Source: Phil1 sp964600045 (GTDB lineage: Bacteria > Bacillota > Clostridia > Christensenellales > CAG-138). Taken from it: a stretch of 34,824 nucleotides of DNA. Shown one piece after another: positions 25,580 through 32,122 of the stretch (position 1 is the stretch's first letter; every line of letters starts with the position of its first letter). The notes beneath the pieces are model-generated. The model was not told the DNA's origin. It was given only the letters and a program-made list of their open reading frames with translations, and ran no database searches. A program made the position numbers and the translations under genes. The stretch spans positions 1 to 34,824 of the forward strand of contig CAZRHS010000014.1 in the NCBI GenBank assembly GCA_964600045.1, written 5' to 3'.

Positions 25580-26268
25580 ATATTTGTCTCCTCTCCGCTT
25601 ACCAATCCGTCGCTCAGCCTTATCGTTCTGTCCACATGACGAGGCATGTCATCATCGTGCGACACAATCAGAAGCGTAGTGCCGTTTTTTCTGAACAGCT
25701 CCTCAAACAGTTTCAGCACCATATCACCCGTGGCCGTATCAAGGTTTCCCGTAGGTTCATCCGCCATTACAATCGCGGGCTCTGTTATTATGGATCTTGC
25801 AATGCCGGCCCTTTGTTGCTCACCGCCGCTCATTTGCGCGGGGCGCTGATGAGCGCATTTGGCAATGCCAACCATCTCCAGGGCTTTCATGGCACGCTTT
25901 TCTCTTTCGTGCTTGTCAATGCCTCTCAGCATCAGCGGCAAAGCAACGTTTTCAACGGCCGTATACTGCGGCAGCAATCTATATGACTGAAACACGAAGC
26001 CTATATTCGAACGCCTGAACCTTATGCGTTCCGTTTCGTTCATGCTGTCTATTCGTCTGCCGAGAACCTCTATGCTCCCTTCACTGGGGCTTTCAAGCCC
26101 GGCGACAAGATTCAGTAATGTTGATTTTCCGCTGCCGCTCTTGCCGGCTATGCACACGAACTCGCCGCGCCAAACATCCATGTCTATGCCGCGCAAAGCC
26201 TGCACATCCACGGCTCCGGTGCTGTAGTTCTTCTTAAGCCCTCTTATGCTTATAGCCTTTTCACGCAT
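25570..26268 (-). CDS. ABC transporter ATP-binding protein (LolD/MacB family)
   Basis: A 232-residue nucleotide-binding subunit. Walker A is GKSGSGKST, the Q-loop region is FVFQSYRLLPQYTAVENV, the signature is MSGGEQQRAGIARS, Walker B is IVMADEPTGNLD and the switch His is in LLIVSHDDD. The LLPQYTAVENVALPL pattern and the partner permease place it in the LolD/MacB/FtsE-like group, not among B12-importing BtuD proteins. I chose ATG at 26268 (MREKAISIRGLKK); the longer frame to 26340 only reads into the preceding lipoprotein gene. It starts 4 nt after the lipoprotein stop and overlaps the next gene by 10 nt, so the operon is tightly coupled. Confidence 0.92.
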   Translation of the reverse strand: MREKAISIRGLKKNYSTGAVDVQALRGIDMDVWRGEFVCIAGKSGSGKSTLLNLVAGLESPSEGSIEVLGRRIDSMNETERIRFRRSNIGFVFQSYRLLPQYTAVENVALPLMLRGIDKHEREKRAMKALEMVGIAKCAHQRPAQMSGGEQQRAGIARSIITEPAIVMADEPTGNLDTATGDMVLKLFEELFRKNGTTLLIVSHDDDMPRHVDRTIRLSDGLVSGEETNICE

Positions 26269-26272
26269 AATC

Positions 26273-27031
26273 TCAGCCCGCCAACCACGTTTGGCCAAGG
26301 TCTTTGCCCAGGTCGCACGTATAATTCCATTCAATAACATCGCCGCTTTTTACAACGTATTGGCCGCATCCGTAGTTTGGATACCATCCGTTTACGCAAT
26401 ACATCCATCCGCTCCAGCGGCCACCGTCGAATTCATAAAGGTTATTTATGCCTTCTATGTACTCATTGCCCTTTGAGCCGGAATACTCCATATGGAGCTT
26501 GTACTTATCGCGCACCGCGCAAAGCACATCGAAAACCGTATCACCTTGCTCAAATGTCATGGTTGTGGTTTTTAATATCTCTCCGCTTGCCGGCACAATA
26601 CCCTGCCACTTTTTCTCAAGATGCATTCCTTTCTCAACAGCCGTATCGCACCTGATTGAGATTGTGCAGGTATTTGTTTCCGGTTCTTTGCTTTGTGAAG
26701 GCGCCGCGGTTTGCTCCGGCTCGGGAGTACTTGCGGCTATCTCGTTATCCCGCGCCTCCGCCTGGGCCTTGCCTGCCGATGATGAATCATCCTCTTCGTC
26801 TCCTTCCACTGGAGCGGGAGTTTTAAGATTATCTTCCGGTTCCGGCGTTGCGTTCTCGGCCGCCAATCCTTTAAGCTGGCTTAATCTGTCCTCGCCCTCA
26901 TCGTCATTCGCTATGTAATCCACATCAAGCGATCCTTTATGACTGCTTGAGCCTATAATGCTGCATCCTGTAAGCAAAACAGCCATCATGATTACTAAGA
27001 TTGCAGCCAAAACCTTTTTTTGAATATTCAC
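26273..27031 (-). CDS. lipoprotein with transcobalamin-like beta domain (DUF4430 type)
   Basis: A 252-residue surface lipoprotein. The signal peptide ends in the lipobox LLTGC with lipidated Cys23. An acidic Glu/Pro/Ser-rich linker spans about 24-117. The C-terminal DUF4430-type domain (about 118-252) has TMTFEQGDTVFDVLCAV, GGRWSGWMYCVNGWYPNYG and VKSGDVIEWNYTCDLGKDLG, which align with the beta domain of the 963-residue protein. The start is uncertain. I prefer GTG at 27031, 13 nt after AAAGGA. The in-frame extension to 27217 would cross the riboswitch terminator and aptamer. As the first gene behind the B12 riboswitch it is a candidate corrinoid-binding protein for the ABC complex encoded next. 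Confidence 0.85.
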   Translation of the reverse strand: MNIQKKVLAAILVIMMAVLLTGCSIIGSSSHKGSLDVDYIANDDEGEDRLSQLKGLAAENATPEPEDNLKTPAPVEGDEEDDSSSAGKAQAEARDNEIAASTPEPEQTAAPSQSKEPETNTCTISIRCDTAVEKGMHLEKKWQGIVPASGEILKTTTMTFEQGDTVFDVLCAVRDKYKLHMEYSGSKGNEYIEGINNLYEFDGGRWSGWMYCVNGWYPNYGCGQYVVKSGDVIEWNYTCDLGKDLGQTWLAG

Positions 27032-27063
27032 CTTACCAAACAAATCCTTTCCGTTTTCAAGGT

Positions 27064-27094
27064 ACAAAAAAGCTGCGGCGATTATCGCCGCAGC
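27064..27094 (-). terminator. riboswitch expression-platform terminator
   Basis: On the minus strand, GCTGCGGCGA pairs perfectly with TCGCCGCAGC around a TAA loop and is followed by TTTTTT. It lies between the B12 aptamer and the first gene, so B12 binding most likely ends transcription here. Confidence 0.9.
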
Positions 27095-27187
27095 CGTATT
27101 TCTGCACATCAAAAACATTTTCGGCCCACACAAAACCAAGCTATGTGCGCCCGCCCTATATACCATTGACCCGTGGTAAGGCGAACT

Positions 27188-27362
27188 TTCAAGCAGGTCT
27201 TCTGGCTCGCGTTTCATCGCACTTTACGAAGTCTTCCCAGGTGCTTATCCCCAGTGACTGTGCCTATGGCACAAACGCAAAACACTCCACGCATACAGCG
27301 GCGGGACCGCGCAGGCTTTTAACCTGCTTCCCTCTTAGCCACCCCAAACGGGGCGGAACATG
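27188..27362 (-). ncRNA. cobalamin (B12) riboswitch
   Basis: Read on the minus strand, the conserved landmarks of the cobalamin aptamer appear in order: GAGGGAAGCAGG (27334-27323), the GC-rich core GCGCGGTCCCGCCGCTGTA (27312-27294), CACTGGGGA (27256-27248), CTGGGAAG (about 27240-27233), and the B12 box GCCAGAAGACCTGC (27206-27193). An intrinsic terminator follows about 100 nt later, so the switch is of the transcriptional OFF type. It controls the lipoprotein-ABC-surface protein operon that ends at 15843. No other gene start lies between it and the operon. Confidence 0.96.
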
Positions 27363-27384
27363 AAAGTATATTCAATTCCTGTAT

Positions 27385-27413
27385 ATGATAGCACTATTTG
27401 CCTTCAAAGTAAA
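27385..27413 (-). promoter_or_regulatory. promoter of the B12-riboswitch operon
   Basis: On the minus strand, TTTACT (27413-27408), a 17-nt spacer and TATCAT (27390-27385) with an extended TGC. It lies only 5 nt after the glmM stop; no terminator separates the two units. Confidence 0.7.
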
Positions 27414-27417
27414 GCTG

Positions 27418-28770
27418 TCACTTTATTCTTCCGGCGTATTTATTTTCCAATATATTTGCCAGTCTGTAGGCAAGCGGGGTAATCTGTTCCTCGCTTTTGC
27501 CTTCAAGCATTATCCTGATAAGCGGCTCGGTGCCGCTTGCGCGGACAAGCACTCTTCCCTCGCCAGCAAGCAGTTTTTCAACCTCTTTTATATCGTTTAT
27601 CATATCCTCATCATTAAGTGCGGCTGACTTATCGCCGGGCGCAACCAAAACGTTAACCATGATTTGAGGAAGAATCGGCACTTCATTTGCCAGTTCAGAA
27701 AAACGTTTCTTAGTTTTCGCCAGTATGTTCATAACCTGGATAGCGCTCAGCATGCCATCTCCGGTTGTGTTTTTATCATAAAATATAATATGGCCGGATT
27801 GTTCTCCGCCGAGTGAATACCCGCTTTGACGCATGCGCTCAAGTATATATCTGTCTCCCACAGCGGTTTCCTCAACATTTATATCAAGCTCTTTCATGCG
27901 AAGCTTAAGGCCAAGGTTTGAAAGAACGGTTACAACGAGCGTATTATCCTTAAGTGCCCCCTGCTCCTTCATATATTTTGCGCATATGCCCATTATCCTG
28001 TCGCCGTCAACAATGTTTCCCATCTCGTCCGCGGCAATCACCCTATCCGCGTCGCCATCAAACGCGAATCCGGCATCTGCCACGCGCTCTGTCATAAGCT
28101 CTCTTAGGCTATCGGGATGCGTGGAACCGCAAAGATCATTTATATTACAGCCGTCCGGCTGATCTGCCCAGGATATAACCTTAGCACCAAGATCGCTGAA
28201 CACATCGGCCGCTATGTTTGACGCAGCACCATTCGCGCAATCCAGCACAACAGTCATGCCGCTAAAGCTTTCAGTTGCGGTTGATTTAAGAAACTCCTTA
28301 TATTTTTCAACGGCTCTCGGCGCGCTTAGGCAATTGCCAACGCCGCTTCCGGTTGGTTTGTGCAGCTGCTCCTCACCCTTTATAATGGCTTCTATTCTGT
28401 CCTCAAGTTCATCGGAAAGCTTGTATCCTTCGCCATCAAACCATTTAATTCCGTTATATTCCATTGTGTTATGCGACGCGCTTATCATAACGGCGGCATC
28501 GGCTGAATACAGCCTGGCAAGGTAAGCCATGGCCGGAGTAGGTATAACGCCAACGTTTATTACATCGCCGCCGATTGAACAAATTCCGGCGGACAGAGCA
28601 CACGCAAGCATATCGCCGGACTTTCTTGTGTCCTGCCCGACAAGTATACGCGGATTATGCCCACCGGTAAGCACATACGCTCCGGCAGCGCCTATTTTCA
28701 TTGCAAGCTCGCAGCTAAGATCGGCATTTGCAATCCCCCTAACGCCGTCCGTGCCAAACATCCTGCCCAT
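27418..28770 (-). CDS. glmM: phosphoglucosamine mutase
   Basis: Converts glucosamine-6-phosphate to glucosamine-1-phosphate for UDP-GlcNAc and peptidoglycan synthesis. The 450-residue length is standard. FGTDGVRG opens the protein. The catalytic phosphoserine is Ser99 in ISASHNTMEYNG, the Mg2+ site is FDGDADR, the sugar-binding loop is GGEQSGH and the phosphate-binding loop is RASGTEPLIRI. The start is ATG at 28770 after GTAAGGAGG, with a strong promoter at 28834-28862. Its transcript may run into the B12 riboswitch that begins directly after the stop codon. Confidence 0.97.
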   Translation of the reverse strand: MGRMFGTDGVRGIANADLSCELAMKIGAAGAYVLTGGHNPRILVGQDTRKSGDMLACALSAGICSIGGDVINVGVIPTPAMAYLARLYSADAAVMISASHNTMEYNGIKWFDGEGYKLSDELEDRIEAIIKGEEQLHKPTGSGVGNCLSAPRAVEKYKEFLKSTATESFSGMTVVLDCANGAASNIAADVFSDLGAKVISWADQPDGCNINDLCGSTHPDSLRELMTERVADAGFAFDGDADRVIAADEMGNIVDGDRIMGICAKYMKEQGALKDNTLVVTVLSNLGLKLRMKELDINVEETAVGDRYILERMRQSGYSLGGEQSGHIIFYDKNTTGDGMLSAIQVMNILAKTKKRFSELANEVPILPQIMVNVLVAPGDKSAALNDEDMINDIKEVEKLLAGEGRVLVRASGTEPLIRIMLEGKSEEQITPLAYRLANILENKYAGRIK

Positions 28771-28833
28771 AAAGTTTCCTCCTTACGCAACAAAAGCACC
28801 GCAGTGCCGATATTATTCATATTATGTTAAAAT

Positions 28834-28862
28834 ATTATATTACAAAGCCTTTATTCAGTCAA
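28834..28862 (-). promoter_or_regulatory. glmM promoter
   Basis: On the minus strand, TTGACT (28862-28857), a 17-nt spacer and TATAAT (28839-28834). The leader to the start codon is about 60 nt and contains a small GCAC-CGCA-GTGC hairpin. Confidence 0.88.
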
Positions 28863-28868
28863 ACAAAC

Positions 28869-28893
28869 GAAAAAGGCCCATTGCAGGCCTTTT
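28869..28893 (-). terminator. terminator of the DUF4428 gene
   Basis: On the minus strand, AAAAGGCC pairs with GGCCTTTT over a TGCAATG loop and is followed by T's, 25 nt after the DUF4428 stop. Confidence 0.85.
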
Positions 28894-28917
28894 AGTTACT
28901 TTTAGTTATATACAGAA

Positions 28918-29685
28918 TTATGCATCTATAACGCTTCCGCAGAATTCGCAGCGACCCTTGGCATCCGGCACTACCACAGCTCCGCAATACGGGCACTTAA
29001 TGCTGGCCTTAGGCGCGTTGGCGGCTTCCACATTCTCGCGAACGGTTGTGCGTATTTTGGTAAGAGCCTCAACTATTTCCTTGCCTATCTTTTCGTATTC
29101 GCAATAATCTATGCTCCTGTGAGGATTAACGCCCGTGCGATTCGCCGCGCTTATTATAACGTTGTTAAGCTCAACATTTTTGCCATTAAGCCTGAAGCGA
29201 ATCTCGTTAAAATAAGGATTATTCACGTTTATTATAACATTGAAGTTATATGAATACTTATAGCGAGGCGGATTATAGCTTACGTCTTTGCCTTCCTTGT
29301 CCTTCTGCTTAAGCTCTGTGCGGTTCTCGTCAACATCAATACGGCAGCCGGTAACATCGGCAAAATCCATTACGTCAGGGTTTGCGTCGGCAATGTTGCG
29401 CGCGCCGGTTACCATGAACTTGCACGCATCATCATCTATCAAAACCTTTGTGCCGTCTCCCAAACTGCGTGTAGCGTGGAACGCGGCAACGGCAGCCTTA
29501 TTCTCCTCACGATAATCAAGCTGCTGCTTTATCTCCTCAACCGTGCTCTGCCTGCGTTCCGAGAACCAAGGTGACAGCTTTGCCGCGCAGTTTTTGCAAA
29601 GATTGCCGTCCTCAAGTTTTCTGTTCCCGAGAAATCCTATCTTTTCGCCGCAAATATCACAATATTTCTTATCAAAAAGTCCCAT
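28918..29685 (-). CDS. DUF4428-type zinc-finger protein
   Basis: A 255-residue cytoplasmic protein. The N-terminal CDICGEKI..LCKNCAAK is a four-Cys zinc finger of the DUF4428 type. The middle (about 70-200) is a beta-rich domain of unknown role (KYSYNFNVIINVNNPYFNEI). A C-terminal zinc ribbon (CPYCGAVVVPDAKGRCEFCG) ends the protein. I chose ATG at 29685 rather than 29691, because AGGAGG abuts the first ATG directly and is 6 nt from the second. It follows the TM2 gene on the same strand and ends at a terminator. Proteins of this kind often occur with TM2 or membrane-shape genes, but no function is established here. Confidence 0.82.
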   Translation of the reverse strand: MGLFDKKYCDICGEKIGFLGNRKLEDGNLCKNCAAKLSPWFSERRQSTVEEIKQQLDYREENKAAVAAFHATRSLGDGTKVLIDDDACKFMVTGARNIADANPDVMDFADVTGCRIDVDENRTELKQKDKEGKDVSYNPPRYKYSYNFNVIINVNNPYFNEIRFRLNGKNVELNNVIISAANRTGVNPHRSIDYCEYEKIGKEIVEALTKIRTTVRENVEAANAPKASIKCPYCGAVVVPDAKGRCEFCGSVIDA

Positions 29686-29776
29686 ATTCATCCTCCTAAG
29701 AAGCTTAGCCTTTGTTGCAGGCAGCAGTTACACAAGTAACCGTTGACCTACTTTCTTTTTGAGGCTCCTGGCGTCT

Positions 29777-30442
29777 TTAGTCTTTCTTAATCACATTGCC
29801 GTTCTTATCAGTAAACTTGCCGCATATAATCTTTATAAGGTCTACAATATAGCCTATTCCGAACACACCGGCAGTAAGAAGCCATATTATGCCAGTACCT
29901 ATCTTTCCTACATAAAAGCGATGTACGCCAAGGCCGCCCAAAAGTATGCTGAGAATAAGAGTGGTGGTCCAGCTCTTCGGCGGTTCGGCACCGGGAGCTT
30001 CTTCGGGAACCACAGGCGCTACATAGTCCTCAACCTCTTCACCGTTAAGCAGCTTTTTAATCTTTTCGGTAACTTCGTCAACATATTCGCCCCTAGCTAC
30101 GGGAAGCTCTACCATTCCTTTCGCTCCGCGGCGCAACGCGCTGTTTTTGTCAACGCGTATACCGTTTACGCTGGTTTTACTCTCCATTAAGTTGGGCTGT
30201 ATTTTAATATGATTGCCTTCTTTAACAAAAACCCAAAGCTGAATATCAAGATCAGGCTCCTTTTCAAATACTATGCGCTGCCCCGGAATGCCGCCCTTTA
30301 TCGCAAACGGCATTTGAAACGCCGCGGCGCGAGCATTGAGCTTTTCAAGCACTTCCTCAAGAGTTGTAGAATAGGAAATATCGAATTCACGGGGATAAGT
30401 TGCGGTCATTGCCGCCTTTGCGTTGTCTGTAAAGCTTGCCAT
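29777..30442 (-). CDS. TM2-domain membrane protein
   Basis: A 221-residue protein. The N-terminal 110 residues form a soluble alpha/beta domain that I do not recognise (EFDISYSTTLEEVLEKLNAR, LDIQLWVFVKEGNHIKI). A Pro/Glu linker (about 140-157) leads to a TM2 domain at about 160-210 with two membrane helices and the hallmark LGGLGVHRFYVGKIGTGIIW. The C-terminal KFTDKNGNVIKKD is cytoplasmic. ATG at 30442 follows GAAGGAGA. It lies between an unrecognised gene and the DUF4428 gene on the same strand; the role is unknown. Confidence 0.88.
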   Translation of the reverse strand: MASFTDNAKAAMTATYPREFDISYSTTLEEVLEKLNARAAAFQMPFAIKGGIPGQRIVFEKEPDLDIQLWVFVKEGNHIKIQPNLMESKTSVNGIRVDKNSALRRGAKGMVELPVARGEYVDEVTEKIKKLLNGEEVEDYVAPVVPEEAPGAEPPKSWTTTLILSILLGGLGVHRFYVGKIGTGIIWLLTAGVFGIGYIVDLIKIICGKFTDKNGNVIKKD

Positions 30443-30506
30443 AATTGTATCTCCTTCTTTTTTATTATTTCAGATTTTTTATAATGAACCTATATTGTCA
30501 TAAGCA

Positions 30507-30998
30507 TCATGCCCACGGGTCTTCAGATACAGGGGTGCGTATGCCGACAAGCAGGCTTGTATAATCCCAAACGAACCATTCTCCGGTAGATCCCTTTTTC
30601 CTGAGTTTTACGGGCCTTGGTGAATCGGCACCGGCAGTTTTGAGGAACACTTTTAAGTATCCTTCTTCATCCTGCGGACGGGGATCGCTTAGCACATTCA
30701 GCACATAAGGCTGAGCGGGAGTATAACCGTTTTCCGGTGTTGCTCCCTCAAAGTACGCCTTGGGCAAATAGCTTTTGCCGCGCAGACGGTCGCGCAGAAA
30801 CTGCACATCATAGGGAACCAAGGGCTTGGGGCCGCGAAGCATGTTCATCGCTGCCGTACCTTCGTCATTGTTCTTGTCAAACAAGTTCAACGCGCACAGA
30901 AGCAGCACGCATGTATTTTCCGGCTTTGTTATTCCCATTTCGGCAAGGGATTTAAATTCGTCAAGGTTATTTGGTATGTTTTGTATTTTAACCTGCAT
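30507..30998 (-). CDS. uncharacterised protein (163 aa)
   Basis: I do not recognise this family with confidence. I chose ATG at 30998 (MQVKIQNIPNNLDEF) because GAAAGGAG lies 8 nt upstream; the longer frame to 31031 overlaps the preceding gene. The protein is soluble, mixed alpha/beta, without signal peptide or membrane helix. GPKPLVPYDVQFLRDRLRGK and KLRKKGSTGEWFVWDYTSLLVGIR look like conserved surface or structural segments. It starts 19 nt after the pseudo-receiver gene, so they are probably co-transcribed, followed by the TM2 and DUF4428 genes. Confidence 0.8.
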   Translation of the reverse strand: MQVKIQNIPNNLDEFKSLAEMGITKPENTCVLLLCALNLFDKNNDEGTAAMNMLRGPKPLVPYDVQFLRDRLRGKSYLPKAYFEGATPENGYTPAQPYVLNVLSDPRPQDEEGYLKVFLKTAGADSPRPVKLRKKGSTGEWFVWDYTSLLVGIRTPVSEDPWA

Positions 30999-31017
30999 AT
31001 ATAAGCTCCTTTCGGTA

Positions 31018-31401
31018 TTAAAGCGCATCAAGTATTGCGATGAGATATGTTGGTGAAACGGATGCGTAAATAAAATTGTCTATCAGTTCGTCTTTTTTTG
31101 CCTGCGTAACAGCTGCTGCCAATGATTTGTTGCTCATTTCGTCAACCAGCAGCAATACCTTGCACTCCGGCGCCGTTTGTTTTATCGCCTCGCCCAGTTT
31201 TAATCGTTCCTCAAGCTTCCATGGTGAAAACGGTGTAACTTCCATTATTGCCGCATATGCGTGACATGTTTTGCATATTGTAACGGTTTTTTGCGGGCTC
31301 TCTGCCGGTATCGTGATAAAATCCGGTTCTCCGCCTTCCAAAACTTGCGATATTGCATCCGCAAATAAGCCCGACTGTAAATCCAATACTATTTTCCGCA
31401 A
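31018..31401 (-). CDS. pseudo-receiver domain protein
   Basis: A 127-residue protein that folds like a stand-alone response-regulator receiver: strand 1 KIVLDLQ, strand 3 AYAAIMEVTP, strand 4 KVLLLVDEM, strand 5 NFIYASVS. Against the neighbouring regulator (LILMDVQT) the phosphorylated Asp is replaced by Glu54 (AIMEVTP). The conserved Lys after strand 5 is missing and the acidic pair after strand 1 is not evident, so it should not be phosphorylated normally. I chose TTG at 31401, 10 nt after AAAGGAG (31418-31412). The ORF extension to 31503 overlaps the regulator gene and crosses its terminator. A promoter lies at 31427-31455. Confidence 0.7.
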   Translation of the reverse strand: MRKIVLDLQSGLFADAISQVLEGGEPDFITIPAESPQKTVTICKTCHAYAAIMEVTPFSPWKLEERLKLGEAIKQTAPECKVLLLVDEMSNKSLAAAVTQAKKDELIDNFIYASVSPTYLIAILDAL

Positions 31402-31426
31402 GGTCAGTGTGCTCCTTTCCTCGAAT

Positions 31427-31455
31427 AGTACAGTACACAGTATTTTATTCGTCAA
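31427..31455 (-). promoter_or_regulatory. promoter of the pseudo-receiver gene cluster
   Basis: On the minus strand, TTGACG (31455-31450), a 17-nt spacer and TGTACT (31432-31427). The repeated TACTGTGTACTGTACTA around the -10 could bind a regulator such as the LuxR-type protein encoded just upstream (inference). Confidence 0.6.
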
Positions 31456-31458
31456 AAG

Positions 31459-31490
31459 CAAAAAATACCCCATACTTTCGTATAGGGTAT
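31459..31490 (-). terminator. terminator of the sensor-kinase-regulator operon
   Basis: On the minus strand, ATACCCTATAC pairs with GTATGGGGTAT around a GAAA tetraloop and is followed by TTTTTT, 6 nt after the regulator stop. Confidence 0.93.
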
Positions 31491-31495
31491 AAAAA

Positions 31496-32122
31496 TTATT
31501 CATCTTCCGAAATGTTTGCTATCAGCTTTGCGTCGCTTACGGCAAGCGCTAATTGCAGCTTATTTTCAAGACTTGTTTTTTGCAGCATATTCGTAACATG
31601 ATATTTTACCGTTGTAACCTCAATGCCCATCGCTTCGGCAATTTTGCCGTACGACAGTCCCTTAACAATATACTTCAGCACCTTAAGCTCGGTTTTTGTG
31701 AATTCCGAACTCCTTGCCGTTCCTATTTCTACCGCCGGCGGTGAATCCGGAAATATATGCTCTCCCGCAACCGTCCTTTTTACAACATCCATAAGCGTAT
31801 TTCTAGCGCTGTCTTTATACCATAAACTGTCCGCCCCTATGGCACGGGCAGTTTTCAGAACATCATAATCAAGTAAAGACGTAACGATTACTATTTTTAT
31901 GTTAGGATAGGTCTTCTTTATTTTCTCAGCCGCCGCTAAGCCGTTTTCACGGTGCTCCGTTTGAACGTCCATCAGTATCAGGTCTATGTTTTTGCAAAGC
32001 TCTATGGCCCGATTTGCGCCCGCTATTGATATGGCAACACGATATCCATCTTCGGCTTGTATGTAGCTTTCAAGAAGGCTGCGTATCATTCTTTGGTCTT
32101 CAACTATCATAGTGTTTATCAT
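31496..32122 (-). CDS. LuxR/NarL-type response regulator
   Basis: A 208-residue DNA-binding regulator. The receiver domain (1-120) has an acidic pocket VEDQ, phosphorylated Asp52 (LILMDVQT), Thr/Ser at 81-82 (VIVTS) and Lys103 (LWYKDS). The C-terminal LuxR-type helix-turn-helix (about 140-205) reads LTKTELKVLKYIVKGLSYGKIAE-like, with VTTVKYHVTNMLQK as the recognition helix. The start overlaps the stop of the kinase gene by 4 nt, so the pair is co-translated. Targets are not known; the adjacent pseudo-receiver/TM2/DUF4428 cluster is a candidate. Confidence 0.95.
   Translation of the reverse strand: MINTMIVEDQRMIRSLLESYIQAEDGYRVAISIAGANRAIELCKNIDLILMDVQTEHRENGLAAAEKIKKTYPNIKIVIVTSLLDYDVLKTARAIGADSLWYKDSARNTLMDVVKRTVAGEHIFPDSPPAVEIGTARSSEFTKTELKVLKYIVKGLSYGKIAEAMGIEVTTVKYHVTNMLQKTSLENKLQLALAVSDAKLIANISEDE

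Noticed and set aside
27032..27217. N-terminal extension of the lipoprotein gene
   Set aside because: It would translate the riboswitch terminator and part of the B12 box, and would place the signal peptide far inside the protein.
31402..31503. N-terminal extension of the pseudo-receiver gene
   Set aside because: It crosses the promoter and the terminator of the previous operon and overlaps the regulator gene; the TTG start has a well-placed ribosome site.
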